From Granulosicoccaceae bacterium (GTDB lineage: Bacteria; Pseudomonadota; Gammaproteobacteria; Granulosicoccales; Granulosicoccaceae), in the NCBI GenBank assembly GCA_023301405.1, contig JALZUX010000228.1, forward strand, positions 1 through 8,110: a stretch of DNA of 8,110 nucleotides, in the 5' to 3' direction. The position numbers were made by a program, and so were the translations under genes. Positions 1-6,712 of the stretch are shown piece after piece. Within the stretch, counting starts at the first letter, position 1; each line of letters opens with the position of its first letter. Under the pieces are notes generated by a model. It did not search any database. It worked only from the letters and a program-made list of their open reading frames with translations, and was not told the DNA's origin.

Positions 1-252
1 GCCGGGGTTGACTATGATGTGAATACGGTTGCGGTTAGCGGTATTTTTGTGACCAATGCAAATCAGGATGAAGAACTCATTTACGAAATCACTAAAGCCA
101 TGTGGTCTGAAACGGCGCGTAGGCTGCTGGATAACGGACACGCAAAAGGTAAGGTGATTACGCTTGAGACTGCACTTGATGGGGTTGCAGGTATTGGAGT
201 GCCGCTGCACCCTGGAGCGGAAAAGTTTTATAAAGAAATGGGTATGATGTAA
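1..252 (+). CDS. TAXI-family TRAP transporter solute-binding protein, C-terminal end (5' truncated)
   Basis: This is the last 83 codons of a periplasmic solute-binding protein of the TAXI (TRAP-associated extracytoplasmic immunogenic) family; the frame is open from base 1, so the gene starts outside the window. The visible part shows the usual family ending: a strand with VSGIFVTNA, a helix beginning DEELIYEITKAMW, and the tail GVPLHPGAEKFYKEMG, in which the LHPGAxxFYxE pattern is typical of TAXI proteins. Family members are usually about 320-340 residues, so roughly three quarters is missing. The protein binds a small organic anion in the periplasm and delivers it to the membrane permease. 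The next gene on the same strand is the matching fused permease, which supports the call. The ligand cannot be deduced from this fragment. A GTG at 19 is an internal valine codon, not the start. Confidence 0.9.
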   Translation, partial: AGVDYDVNTVAVSGIFVTNANQDEELIYEITKAMWSETARRLLDNGHAKGKVITLETALDGVAGIGVPLHPGAEKFYKEMGMM

Positions 253-288
253 GTTTGTTGTTGTCATAGTCTCAACGGTGAAAAATCT

Positions 289-338
289 GCCGGCGATCTA
301 ATCTAGCTTTTTAGCTGCATTGTATCGTCGGCTTTTTT
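289..338 (+). terminator. Intrinsic terminator / attenuator between binding protein and permease
   Basis: A 9-bp stem pairs GCCGGCGAT (289-297) with ATCGTCGGC (324-332), with one G-U wobble, and is followed directly by six T residues (333-338). The 26-base loop holds a further short AGCT/AGCT pairing. It begins 36 bases after the binding-protein stop codon and ends 25 bases before the permease start. I infer a partial terminator that keeps binding-protein transcripts in excess over permease transcripts, a common arrangement in binding-protein transport operons. Confidence 0.8.
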
Positions 339-363
339 ATTTCTGCAGAAAAGAATAAATAAA

Positions 364-2601
364 ATGACAGAGTCTGCACGTCCTTCCTCCTCTGCACTCG
401 ATATAGAGTCAGTCGAGGCGCTGGAACGTAAATATGATTCCGCGTTAGTGACCCGTGATAACGGTTCGACGCTTTCGCGAGTGCTTTATTGGGGCACTAT
501 TTTGTTTGCGGCTTATCACGTGTGGACGGCAGGGTTTGGTACTCCTGTTGATCATGTGCACATGGGGATACATCTGACAGGGCTGTTTGTCTTTATCTTT
601 GCGAGTTATCCGTTATTAAAAACTCAGCGTGCACTTGCCTGGCAACCCGGCAATGCCATGCGGTACGGCAATGTACCGTTGTATGACTGGATCCTGATGG
701 CCCTCGGGGTGATGGCTGCTCTTTTTCTGTGGATGTCGTGGCGTGGTGTGGCCGTGTTTGACATACCCGAACAAACGCTGAGGCAGGGTAACCCTACAAC
801 ACCCGATGTGATTCTTGGGTCGTTTCTAATTTTGGCCGTTTTGGAAATCGCCAGGCGGACCATTGGTATCATATTGCCAATCATTATTTTGGTGTTTGTG
901 GCTTATGCGTTGCTGGGGCCTCATATACCAGTGCAAATTTTACAGCACCCCGGTGTTGACTGGCATCAGTTTGTAAACAATATGTACTTTCCTTCTGAGG
1001 GTATATTTGGCGTGACCCTGTGGGTTGTTTCCACGGTTGTATTTCATTTTGTTTTGTTTGGTGTTGTGGCGCAGAGAATGGGTTTGGGGCAATTCTTCGT
1101 TGACAATGCCATGATCGCTGCCGGGCGATATACCGGTGGACCGGCAAAGGTGAGTGTCGTCTCATCGGCTTTTTTCGGCACTATTTCAGGATCATCTATC
1201 GCTAACACGGTGTCGACTGGATCATTGACTATCCCCAACATGAAACGCATGGGTTATCCCGGGCACTTTGCAGGCGGCGTAGAAGCGGCGTCGAGTGCAG
1301 GTGGGCAGATTACGCCGCCGATTATGGGGGCCGCGTCGTTCCTGATGGCTGAGTACCTCGAGGTGCCGTACACCACTATTGTGATTGCGGCCATTGTGCC
1401 AGCGTCTATGCACTATATTGGTGTGTTATCTATTGTGCATTTTACCGCCAAGCGTCTTGGCCTTAAGACTTATACCAAAGCAGAGTTGCCCAATTTCTTA
1501 AAGGTATGGCGCGAAGGTTGGGTCACTGTTATTCCTTTAATTGCGCTTTTGATTGTTTTATTTTCAGGTTACACGCCGAATATGGCCGCCTTCATGGGCT
1601 TGATGTTATGTATTGTTGTGGGCTTTTCAAATTTTCGTAAGCCGTTGACGCTGATCGTACCAATAGCACTGTTGGCGTTTATTTTTTGGAAAGCATCGCC
1701 TGCCAGTGGGGCGGGGTTCTCTCCTGTAATGGCTGGTATTCTAGCGGCCTGCGTGTTTGTGTCGTTAATGCATAAACGCGAAAGACAAACCTACACAGAG
1801 TTATTTGATAGCTTTAACGTTGGCGTGCAGTACGCGCTGGCGGTGGGGGCGGCGTCTGCAGCTGTTGGTATTGTGGTTGGTGTAATCAATACCACTGGCG
1901 TAGGGTTTCGGTTAGGTTTTATGGTGACCTCTGGTGCAGCAGATATGGCCCAATCACTTTATGGGGTATTTGACTGGAGTTTGCTTGCGATAGAGCAGGC
2001 AGGAATTCAGCAGTTTTTGTCTTTGGTAATGATCGCCATTGCTTGTATTCTAATGGGCGCAGGACTGCCGACCACAGCGCTGTATATTATGTTGGTAGCT
2101 GTTGCGCAACCGGCGCTTGCACAGCTTGGGGTGCCTGCATTGGCAACTCATATGTTTGTGTTGTATTACGGTGTGATATCAGAGATAACTCCACCGGTTT
2201 GCGCTTCTGCATACGCGGCGGCAGGCATTGCCGGGGCTAACCCTTTTCGCACAGGCTTAAGTGCTTTTACTTTGGGTATCGGTAAACTTATGGTGCCAAT
2301 GGTGTTTGTGTATGCGCCTACTATTTTAATCGTTCTGCCCGAATATTTTACGATCACGTCATTTCTGCAGGTGTCGATTACTTGCGCCGTTGGCGTGTTT
2401 GCGATCGCCACTGCAGTTGCCGGTTATTACATCACGGCACTTAATCCGCTATGGCGAGTGCTGATGGCAATCGCCGGGTTATTGTTAGTGGCGCCTGGTT
2501 GGCAAAGTGACCTGGTGGCTCTGGTAATCGCAGCTCCTGTGCTATTGAATCAGTTTGTTTTCAGGTCTAAGGGTATTGTTCACGGGGTGGCAGGTGAATA
2601 A
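364..2601 (+). CDS. TRAP transporter permease, fused small (4TM) and large (12TM) subunits, TAXI type
   Basis: This 745-residue inner-membrane protein is the fused permease of a TRAP transporter, which imports an organic substrate using an ion gradient (usually sodium) rather than ATP. After a hydrophilic N-terminus of about 38 residues with the common LERKYD motif (20-25), residues about 40-180 form the DctQ-like membrane segments. The DctM-like part follows, with its two pseudo-symmetric signatures: GTISGSSIANT (272-282) plus GGQITPPIMG (313-322), and GAGLPTTALYI (565-575) plus SEITPPVCASAYAAAG (606-621). Length fits the fused family (about 630-850). The C-terminus past about 660 adds further hydrophobic segments. 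It lies 111 bases after the TAXI binding-protein gene, and TAXI proteins characteristically pair with fused permeases. The ATG at 364 has only a weak A-rich upstream region and no clear Shine-Dalgarno, which suggests modest translation. No frameshift is seen. Substrate unknown. Confidence 0.96.
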   Translation: MTESARPSSSALDIESVEALERKYDSALVTRDNGSTLSRVLYWGTILFAAYHVWTAGFGTPVDHVHMGIHLTGLFVFIFASYPLLKTQRALAWQPGNAMRYGNVPLYDWILMALGVMAALFLWMSWRGVAVFDIPEQTLRQGNPTTPDVILGSFLILAVLEIARRTIGIILPIIILVFVAYALLGPHIPVQILQHPGVDWHQFVNNMYFPSEGIFGVTLWVVSTVVFHFVLFGVVAQRMGLGQFFVDNAMIAAGRYTGGPAKVSVVSSAFFGTISGSSIANTVSTGSLTIPNMKRMGYPGHFAGGVEAASSAGGQITPPIMGAASFLMAEYLEVPYTTIVIAAIVPASMHYIGVLSIVHFTAKRLGLKTYTKAELPNFLKVWREGWVTVIPLIALLIVLFSGYTPNMAAFMGLMLCIVVGFSNFRKPLTLIVPIALLAFIFWKASPASGAGFSPVMAGILAACVFVSLMHKRERQTYTELFDSFNVGVQYALAVGAASAAVGIVVGVINTTGVGFRLGFMVTSGAADMAQSLYGVFDWSLLAIEQAGIQQFLSLVMIAIACILMGAGLPTTALYIMLVAVAQPALAQLGVPALATHMFVLYYGVISEITPPVCASAYAAAGIAGANPFRTGLSAFTLGIGKLMVPMVFVYAPTILIVLPEYFTITSFLQVSITCAVGVFAIATAVAGYYITALNPLWRVLMAIAGLLLVAPGWQSDLVALVIAAPVLLNQFVFRSKGIVHGVAGE

Positions 2602-2774
2602 CCGGTTTAGTGTGGTTTTCAGCGGGCAGTTATCATGGAGTTTGAACTGAACTCTGTGATTTGCTCAGTGTCCTAATGGTTGCAACAATGAGCTGCCAAT
2701 ACGGCAAGTTTGATCATGCAGTTGCAGTAGACTGAGCGGTTGTATTGTATCGGCGGTATAGCTGCTTGATTTCC

Positions 2775-2791
2775 AGCGGCGTGATGCCGCT
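2775..2791 (+). terminator. Weak hairpin, possible end of the permease transcript
   Basis: AGCGGC (2775-2780) pairs perfectly with GCCGCT (2786-2791) around a 5-base loop. The following bases, TGTTGTTG, are T-rich but interrupted by G, so this is at best a weak intrinsic terminator. It lies about 170 bases after the permease stop codon. No better candidate is visible nearby. Confidence 0.25.
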
Positions 2792-2987
2792 TGTTGTTGC
2801 CAAGGCGACTAGTACGTTGTGGTATTTCTATTTTATGGTAGAAATTGGTATTCGCCCTCGGCGCCACCGTGCAAGCTCTTAAGCCAGTCGTGTCTTATGG
2901 GTAACTTGCACATTGCTTTTTAATGATGACAATGAAGCCGAGTTGGTCTGTCACCTATAAGCGGCACTGTCTGAAGTGCGTGATGTT

Positions 2988-3015
2988 TTGCCCGCGAATG
3001 ACCCTGTTATATAAT
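2988..3015 (+). promoter_or_regulatory. Sigma70-type promoter for the beta-helix lipoprotein gene
   Basis: A perfect TATAAT (3010-3015) lies 16 bases downstream of TTGCCC (2988-2993), which matches four of six positions of the -35 consensus. Transcription should start near 3022, giving a leader of about 57 bases before the TTG start at 3079. A GCACT/AGTGC hairpin (2964-2979) just upstream could be a protein-binding dyad. This indicates that the lipoprotein gene is transcribed independently of the TRAP genes. Confidence 0.6.
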
Positions 3016-3066
3016 GGAGTTCACATTGAAAACCGGCGGTCTTAGCCACTACAGGCTTTGTGCTTT

Positions 3067-3070
3067 GGAG
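3067..3070 (+). promoter_or_regulatory. Shine-Dalgarno GGAG that sets the TTG start at 3079
   Basis: GGAG is separated by 8 bases from the TTG at 3079, an ideal distance. An in-frame TTG further upstream at 3058 has no such site and would add seven residues (MCFGVIV) ahead of the signal peptide. The 3079 start yields a compact lipoprotein signal peptide with basic residues at its N-terminus, so I prefer it. Confidence 0.65.
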
Positions 3071-3078
3071 TTATAGTT

Positions 3079-4191
3079 TTGAAGGGAAGGGCATTAAAGC
3101 TTTTTTTATTTCTAGTGTGCAGCGCTTTAGTGGCGTCTTGTCAAACCAGAAACGTAGTTGACCCATATTCAGGCCTGGTTGAGCCTACCAGTGCATCAGC
3201 AGAAGGGTTGCAAGCGAAACTAGCAAGTTCACAGGAATGTGCCTCGTATACCAGTTCGCCAATGTATCGTTCGCGTTTGAATTCTTTGACGCTTGGCCCG
3301 AAGGACAATTGGGTTGCCGGAATTGAAAACGCACCACCGGGCACAGAAATAGAATTGCTTGATGGCACTTACCAGTTACGTAAACATGCCGTACTTGTCA
3401 GTGACGGTATCACTATTCGATCTGCCAGTGGTAATCGAGATTCAGTGCTCATTGAGGGCCGTGGCTATAATAAAGGCGGTGTTGGGTTTGCTATCACCGG
3501 CAATGAGGTCACGATTGCAGATTTATCTATGACGAATATGCGTGATCATGCGATATCAGTTAAACCGGAGCTCGGTGGTACGGTCGCTCCGCATATTTAC
3601 AACGTACATCTCTATGATATCGGCACTCAGCATATTAAAGGTGATGTTGGTGGAATACGAAACGGCATTATTGCCTGCTCTTCTATTGGCTACTCAAAAA
3701 ATGGCGCAAAAGGCGACTATAACGGGGCGATAGATTTGCATGAGGCGGTGTCATGGGTTATCAGAGACAATACAATCTACAACATTAAAGGGGACGGTTC
3801 CGGGTGCAATGTAGATATTGAATGCGGCACTAATTTAAGCGGACCCGCGATACTGGTGTGGAATCAATCAAGCGGTACAGTGGTTGAGAGAAACCAGATT
3901 TTGAACAGTTATCGTAATATTGCTTTTGGTTTGGCCGCAGGGCATGAAGGAGGGGTGATACGGAATAACCTAATCTACCGGCAAACCCGTGGTGATGCTG
4001 GTATTGAATTGCAGGGTGTGTCTGGCACGTTGGTTGAAAAAAACACTGTCCTTCTGCACGGTACTTATCGTGGCGCAGTTGAATATCGCGATAGTGAAAA
4101 TCTCACAATTCGCAACAACACCTTGTCATCCGAACCGTGGAATCGGGGCAACAACACCGCGGTCAATGTGTATCAGAATACGCTCAAGTAA
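3079..4191 (+). CDS. Right-handed parallel beta-helix lipoprotein, function unknown
   Basis: From the TTG start this is a 370-residue exported lipoprotein. The signal peptide begins MKGRALKLFLFLV and ends in the lipobox VASC with the lipidated cysteine at residue 21; the next residue is Gln, not Asp, so the outer membrane is the likely destination. After a linker of about 60 residues, residues about 85-370 form a pectate-lyase-like beta helix. The repeat coils show the usual ladder of alternating hydrophobic positions with Asn turns, for example VIRDNTI, VVERNQI, VIRNNLI, LVEKNTV and TIRNNTL. Polar motifs that could line an active or binding face include DHAISV (156-161), GPAILVW (255-261) and GHEGGVIRNN (289-298). 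Similar folds occur in polysaccharide lyases, glycosidases and epimerases, and in proteins of unknown role; I cannot see a decisive catalytic set for any lyase family. It has its own promoter and no same-strand partner. Envelope or extracellular glycan binding or cleavage is an inference. Confidence 0.88.
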   Translation: MKGRALKLFLFLVCSALVASCQTRNVVDPYSGLVEPTSASAEGLQAKLASSQECASYTSSPMYRSRLNSLTLGPKDNWVAGIENAPPGTEIELLDGTYQLRKHAVLVSDGITIRSASGNRDSVLIEGRGYNKGGVGFAITGNEVTIADLSMTNMRDHAISVKPELGGTVAPHIYNVHLYDIGTQHIKGDVGGIRNGIIACSSIGYSKNGAKGDYNGAIDLHEAVSWVIRDNTIYNIKGDGSGCNVDIECGTNLSGPAILVWNQSSGTVVERNQILNSYRNIAFGLAAGHEGGVIRNNLIYRQTRGDAGIELQGVSGTLVEKNTVLLHGTYRGAVEYRDSENLTIRNNTLSSEPWNRGNNTAVNVYQNTLK

Positions 4192-4369
4192 CCGTGTGCG
4201 TTAGGCTATAGTCGCAATTTTCTGCCTTCGGGTTGGCACAGCCGCCCAGTTCACATGGTGAATGACGAGTGTTGGCACTCCTGGATCTGGCAGAGCTTGC
4301 CTGCTTACAGGAAAGCTGTAGGGCAAATGGGGTGGGGTGGTTTCAGGTGACTGATTCCCTGAACAGATT

Positions 4370-4411
4370 GGCGCGTCCTGCGCCGTTGCCGCTAGTCCAA
4401 TGGGCGGCAAC
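4370..4411. repeat. Two adjacent perfect hairpins
   Basis: GGCGC (4370-4374) pairs with GCGCC (4380-4384), and with no spacer GTTGCCGC (4385-4392) pairs with GCGGCAAC (4404-4411). Both stems are perfect and G/C-rich. No T run follows on the plus strand, nor a clear one on the minus strand, so they do not look like ordinary intrinsic terminators. They might stabilise a 3' end, form part of a small RNA, or be a palindromic repeat unit of this genome. Confidence 0.4.
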
Positions 4412-4444
4412 CCGATTCCATCTCAGTGCTGTTCGATCTCTTCC

Positions 4445-4457
4445 TTGAGTAACTCAA
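4445..4457. promoter_or_regulatory. Perfect palindrome, possible operator
   Basis: TTGAGTAACTCAA is a perfect 6-bp dyad around a central A. An AT-rich block containing TATAAAAT (4475-4482) lies 17 bases downstream, but no good -35 element is placed for it. The dyad has the size of a binding site for a dimeric regulator. Without a clear gene downstream the assignment stays tentative. Confidence 0.25.
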
Positions 4458-4491
4458 TGAGTATTCAACGTCCTTATAAAATAGGTATCGG

Positions 4492-4522
4492 TCACAAAAT
4501 CAGAATGTTTAGTGTTTTGTGA
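4492..4522 (+). repeat. Inverted repeat with 15-base loop followed by a T-rich stretch
   Basis: TCACAAAA (4492-4499) pairs perfectly with TTTTGTGA (4515-4522). The following bases up to about 4538 are T-rich (GTTTGTTTTT). The stem is AT-rich, so it would be a weak terminator; it might equally be the end of a short transcript coming from the AT-rich block at 4475-4482. Confidence 0.25.
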
Positions 4523-4591
4523 GGTAGTTTGTTTTTGCCAGAAGATACTCGCCAGTAACGACGTAATCTTTGCGTTAATTACAAACCCGCT

Positions 4592-4771
4592 ATTGTAAAG
4601 AATAAGCTTGGTGCTCTGCTTGCTGCCTGTTTGGCTTTGCCTATTGGTAGTAAGGCCATAAGAGCACTCGAAGTAAGTGCTCTCTTGGTGGGCGCGCGCG
4701 TGGTTGCTGTTGATCAGCCGTGGAAACTAATGTTCCACACGAACCGATTGACGCATAACCGGAGTTGCTAG
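4592..4771 (+). pseudogene. Possible relic of a small secreted-protein gene (no start codon)
   Basis: The frame is open from 4559 to the TAG at 4769-4771 and contains no ATG near its beginning. From about 4598 it reads KNKLGALLAACLALPIGSKA, which has the shape of a bacterial signal peptide: two lysines, a hydrophobic core and a small-residue end. The codons just before it are ATT and GTA, each one base from a usable start codon (ATG or GTG), and there is no Shine-Dalgarno. The remaining 40 codons are not recognisable. A start-less relic is one reading; a chance open frame opposite the end of the acyltransferase gene is the other. Confidence 0.15.
4661..4683 (-). terminator. Perfect 8-bp hairpin downstream of the acyltransferase gene
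   Basis: AGAGCACT (4661-4668) and AGTGCTCT (4676-4683) form a perfect stem with a 7-base loop, 88 bases past the minus-strand acyltransferase stop. On the minus strand it is followed only by TTAT, so efficient intrinsic termination is doubtful. It is nevertheless the best-formed hairpin at this gene's 3' side. Confidence 0.3.
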
Positions 4772-6625
4772 TTAAAATTTCAGCAGTGTTGAAGCCTGTT
4801 CATTGACTTGCTGATACAGCCATCTGCCACCGTAGACTGACAAATGGTCTGTGTCAGAGTAGAGCAACCGGTCGTCGTCGTACAATTGACTGCTGTCTTT
4901 GATAGTGGCGAAGGGGTCGAAAAATTCTGCACCAAGCTGTGTTACTCGTTGCTTTATTGAGTCGTTATAGCTTGGGTATAGGTCATCAATGGCTGCTTCT
5001 GGCTGTGTGCAGTCTATACCTAACCTATTACAGTTTGCGATTTTCGATGGGCTGAAGGTTAATAGTGGTGGCTGTGCCATAACAATTACTTTCTTTGATG
5101 ATGCCTTCGCCAGTTTGATCACCCGATCAAGTTCGGTGAGAAATTCATTGTCTTCAAAGTCGTTGTCCCAACGGAAAGCAAGTACTGATATATCAGTGCT
5201 TTGCTGAAGTTCTTTAAGGTAAGCAGACTGGGTAGACGCACATTTAGCTGACTTATCTTTCAGTCCACAGCCTCCGGATGCGTACAGCTTTACGCTCATG
5301 TCACTGTCGGTAGCTAATAGTGAGATCAACTCAAAATAGTGTTGGCCGTGACTGTTTCCATAGAGAAGTATTTCTTTGTCGCTGTCCTTTTTTCCGCCCT
5401 CGCAGCCTAAGTTCACCAGTGACGGGCATTGGCTTTTATCGATATGGCTGTACTGGAATGCGGTATCGATGGTATCAGTGCTGAGGCGATCCGGAAGACC
5501 TTTGTTTAAAACAACACCCACAGCCAGCAGTGCTAGTGCGGCACTTGGAATCACAAAGTACATAACCAGCGCTTTGACGCCAACCACATTTAACGTTCGT
5601 AGCGGGCGTTCAACGGCGTAGTATGAAAATGTACTCAAGCCAAATATTAGTGCAAGACAAATCGCTTGAACCCCCAGTGGTAGATGCAAATACCCTTCGG
5701 TGGTATTGAGTATGTAGCGAGCGAAAGCGAGTACGGGCCAGTGAAACAAGTAAAGTGAGTACGATATTAAACCCACCCACACTACACGCTTGTTTGCTAA
5801 TAGTTTATTGATCCATGTGTTTTCACTGTGAATGATCAATGCTATTGGTATACAAGCCAGCAGCGCTGAAAAGCCTGGAAATACAAGTTGCTTATTGAAA
5901 AAAATCAACGTCACAATCAGTGTTGCAGCGGCAATACCTGTCAATATGTTTGAATTACTTTTGGCTATTATACCTCGGGCATGAATGATTGCGAGTATTG
6001 AGCCTACCAATAGCTCGCCTATTCTGGTGGGAAGAATGTAGTAACTGGTGCCTGCCAGATTGCTTTTCGCAGACATGTACTCTGCTAAGAAAAAACTTGC
6101 AATGGCGACGACGCTTAGGGCCGCAATTAGATTTATTTTCTTAAACCTGATAATAAAGATCAACGCTAATGGCAGTAAGAAATAATATTGTTCTTCAACA
6201 GAAAGTGACCAGGTATGTAGCATTGGCCACTCTGATGAGTCAGATGAGAAGTAATCACCTGTTCTAAGTGCAAACTGCATATTGGAAGCAAACACGATGG
6301 CTCCCACTATTGAAATTCCAGTTTTATAAAAGTCTAGCGGTAATAGAATGAAGTAGCCGGCAATCAGTGTTAGCACTGCCATGAAATAGAGGGGGGGAAG
6401 AATTCGTTTTGATCGGCGAACATAGAAATTTATAAAAGTATATTTCTGGCTCATCACTTCCATGTATACGATTCGGGTAATCAGGTAACCAGAGATCACA
6501 AAGAAGATATCAACACCAAGGTAGCCTGCATTCAAGTACCTTGGATCAAGATGGAAAAGCAGAACCGCAAGCACAGCGATCGCTCTTAAGCCGTCGATAT
6601 CTTTTCTGTATTCCAATTTATTCAT
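4772..6625 (-). CDS. OafA-type membrane acyltransferase with C-terminal SGNH domain
   Basis: This 617-residue protein transfers acyl groups, most often acetyl, to a glycan such as O-antigen, capsule or another exported polysaccharide. The N-terminal acyltransferase-3 domain (about 1-375, roughly ten membrane segments) carries the family motifs: YRKDIDGLRAIAV (6-18), the proposed catalytic His25, GYLGVDIFFVISGYLIT (34-50), FYVRRSKRILPP (67-78) and LHTWSLSVEEQYY (136-148). The C-terminal SGNH hydrolase-like domain (about 380-617) has block I GNSH (423-426, nucleophile Ser425) and block V DTDH (591-594). In known family members the membrane domain brings the acyl group across the membrane and the SGNH domain attaches it. 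Six cysteines (residues 400-539) lie in the presumed periplasmic domain. The gene is alone on this strand, with no glycan cluster visible, so the acceptor is unknown. The ATG at 6625 lacks a well-spaced Shine-Dalgarno. Length is normal and all motifs are intact. Confidence 0.95.
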   Translation of the reverse strand: MNKLEYRKDIDGLRAIAVLAVLLFHLDPRYLNAGYLGVDIFFVISGYLITRIVYMEVMSQKYTFINFYVRRSKRILPPLYFMAVLTLIAGYFILLPLDFYKTGISIVGAIVFASNMQFALRTGDYFSSDSSEWPMLHTWSLSVEEQYYFLLPLALIFIIRFKKINLIAALSVVAIASFFLAEYMSAKSNLAGTSYYILPTRIGELLVGSILAIIHARGIIAKSNSNILTGIAAATLIVTLIFFNKQLVFPGFSALLACIPIALIIHSENTWINKLLANKRVVWVGLISYSLYLFHWPVLAFARYILNTTEGYLHLPLGVQAICLALIFGLSTFSYYAVERPLRTLNVVGVKALVMYFVIPSAALALLAVGVVLNKGLPDRLSTDTIDTAFQYSHIDKSQCPSLVNLGCEGGKKDSDKEILLYGNSHGQHYFELISLLATDSDMSVKLYASGGCGLKDKSAKCASTQSAYLKELQQSTDISVLAFRWDNDFEDNEFLTELDRVIKLAKASSKKVIVMAQPPLLTFSPSKIANCNRLGIDCTQPEAAIDDLYPSYNDSIKQRVTQLGAEFFDPFATIKDSSQLYDDDRLLYSDTDHLSVYGGRWLYQQVNEQASTLLKF

Positions 6626-6635
6626 AGTTATTCAT
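6618..6635 (-). promoter_or_regulatory. Five-codon upstream ORF overlapping the acyltransferase start
   Basis: On the minus strand, ATGAATAACTATGAATAA encodes MNNYE and stop in another frame, and contains the acyltransferase ATG (6625). The only Shine-Dalgarno-like GGAG (plus positions 6647-6650) is 11 bases from the upstream ATG but 21 bases from the real start. Ribosomes could load at the small frame and reinitiate at the gene, or the small frame may only reduce expression. The block is a direct repeat of ATGAATAA separated by CT, so a small duplication could have created it. Confidence 0.25.
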
Positions 6636-6712
6636 GTTCGTATAGTCTCCGGAATTTTTGCCGAAGAGTTGCAGCTAGCGAGTAAGCGGTCCGAAAGCAT
6701 TTCCCTTGCCGC

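Larger units (their letters stand above)
2602..3078 (+). other. Gap of 477 bases: weak hairpins and a promoter, no convincing gene
   Basis: No reading frame here has both a good ribosome binding site and a recognisable product. There is a small hairpin at 2775-2791 (listed separately). An inverted repeat ATTTCTA/TAGAAAT lies at 2824-2830 and 2839-2845. A 7-bp repeat GTGCAAG/CTTGCAC at 2869-2875 and 2905-2911 is followed by a run of five T (2917-2921). A hairpin GCACT/AGTGC at 2964-2979 sits just upstream of the promoter at 2988. The permease transcript presumably ends somewhere in this stretch. Confidence 0.6.
4192..4771. other. Gap of 580 bases between convergent genes: structured, possibly with gene relics
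   Basis: This stretch separates the convergent stops of the beta-helix gene and the acyltransferase gene, where about 50-150 bases would be normal. It contains two back-to-back hairpins (4370-4411), a 13-base palindrome (4445-4457), a longer-loop hairpin (4492-4522), a perfect 8-bp hairpin (4661-4683) and a signal-peptide-like open frame without a start codon (4592-4771). No recognisable gene is present. The excess length and structure suggest either a non-coding RNA or the remains of decayed genes. Confidence 0.5.

Noticed and set aside
2638..2654. GAGTT/AACTC hairpin after the permease as a terminator
   Set aside because: Only a 5-bp AT-containing stem and no T run follows.
2673..2867. Minus-strand 64-codon frame in the gap after the permease
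   Set aside because: No ribosome binding site, no recognisable domain, low-complexity mix of His and Asn, and no partner; most likely a chance frame.
2923..3045. Plus-strand 40-residue frame starting MMTMKPSW with CLKCVMFC
   Set aside because: The cysteine cluster caught my eye, but there is no Shine-Dalgarno and the frame runs straight through the strong promoter at 2988-3015.
3079..4191. Assignment of the beta-helix protein to a specific polysaccharide lyase family such as chondroitinase B/alginate lyase (PL6)
   Set aside because: The fold is supported but I cannot identify the calcium-binding and Lys/Arg catalytic set needed for that call.
4201..4410. Minus-strand 69-codon proline-rich frame starting at TTG 4410
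   Set aside because: TTG start inside a hairpin arm, no ribosome binding site, no recognisable family and no signal peptide.
4269..4448. Plus-strand 59-residue frame starting GTG 4269
   Set aside because: Only a weak GGTG upstream, no recognisable motif, and it runs through the paired hairpins; a chance frame is more likely.
4457..4522. 21-residue frame starting MSIQRPYK
   Set aside because: Too short, no Shine-Dalgarno, and it ends in the arm of a hairpin. The likeness of its first bases to the start of TEM beta-lactamase is coincidental.
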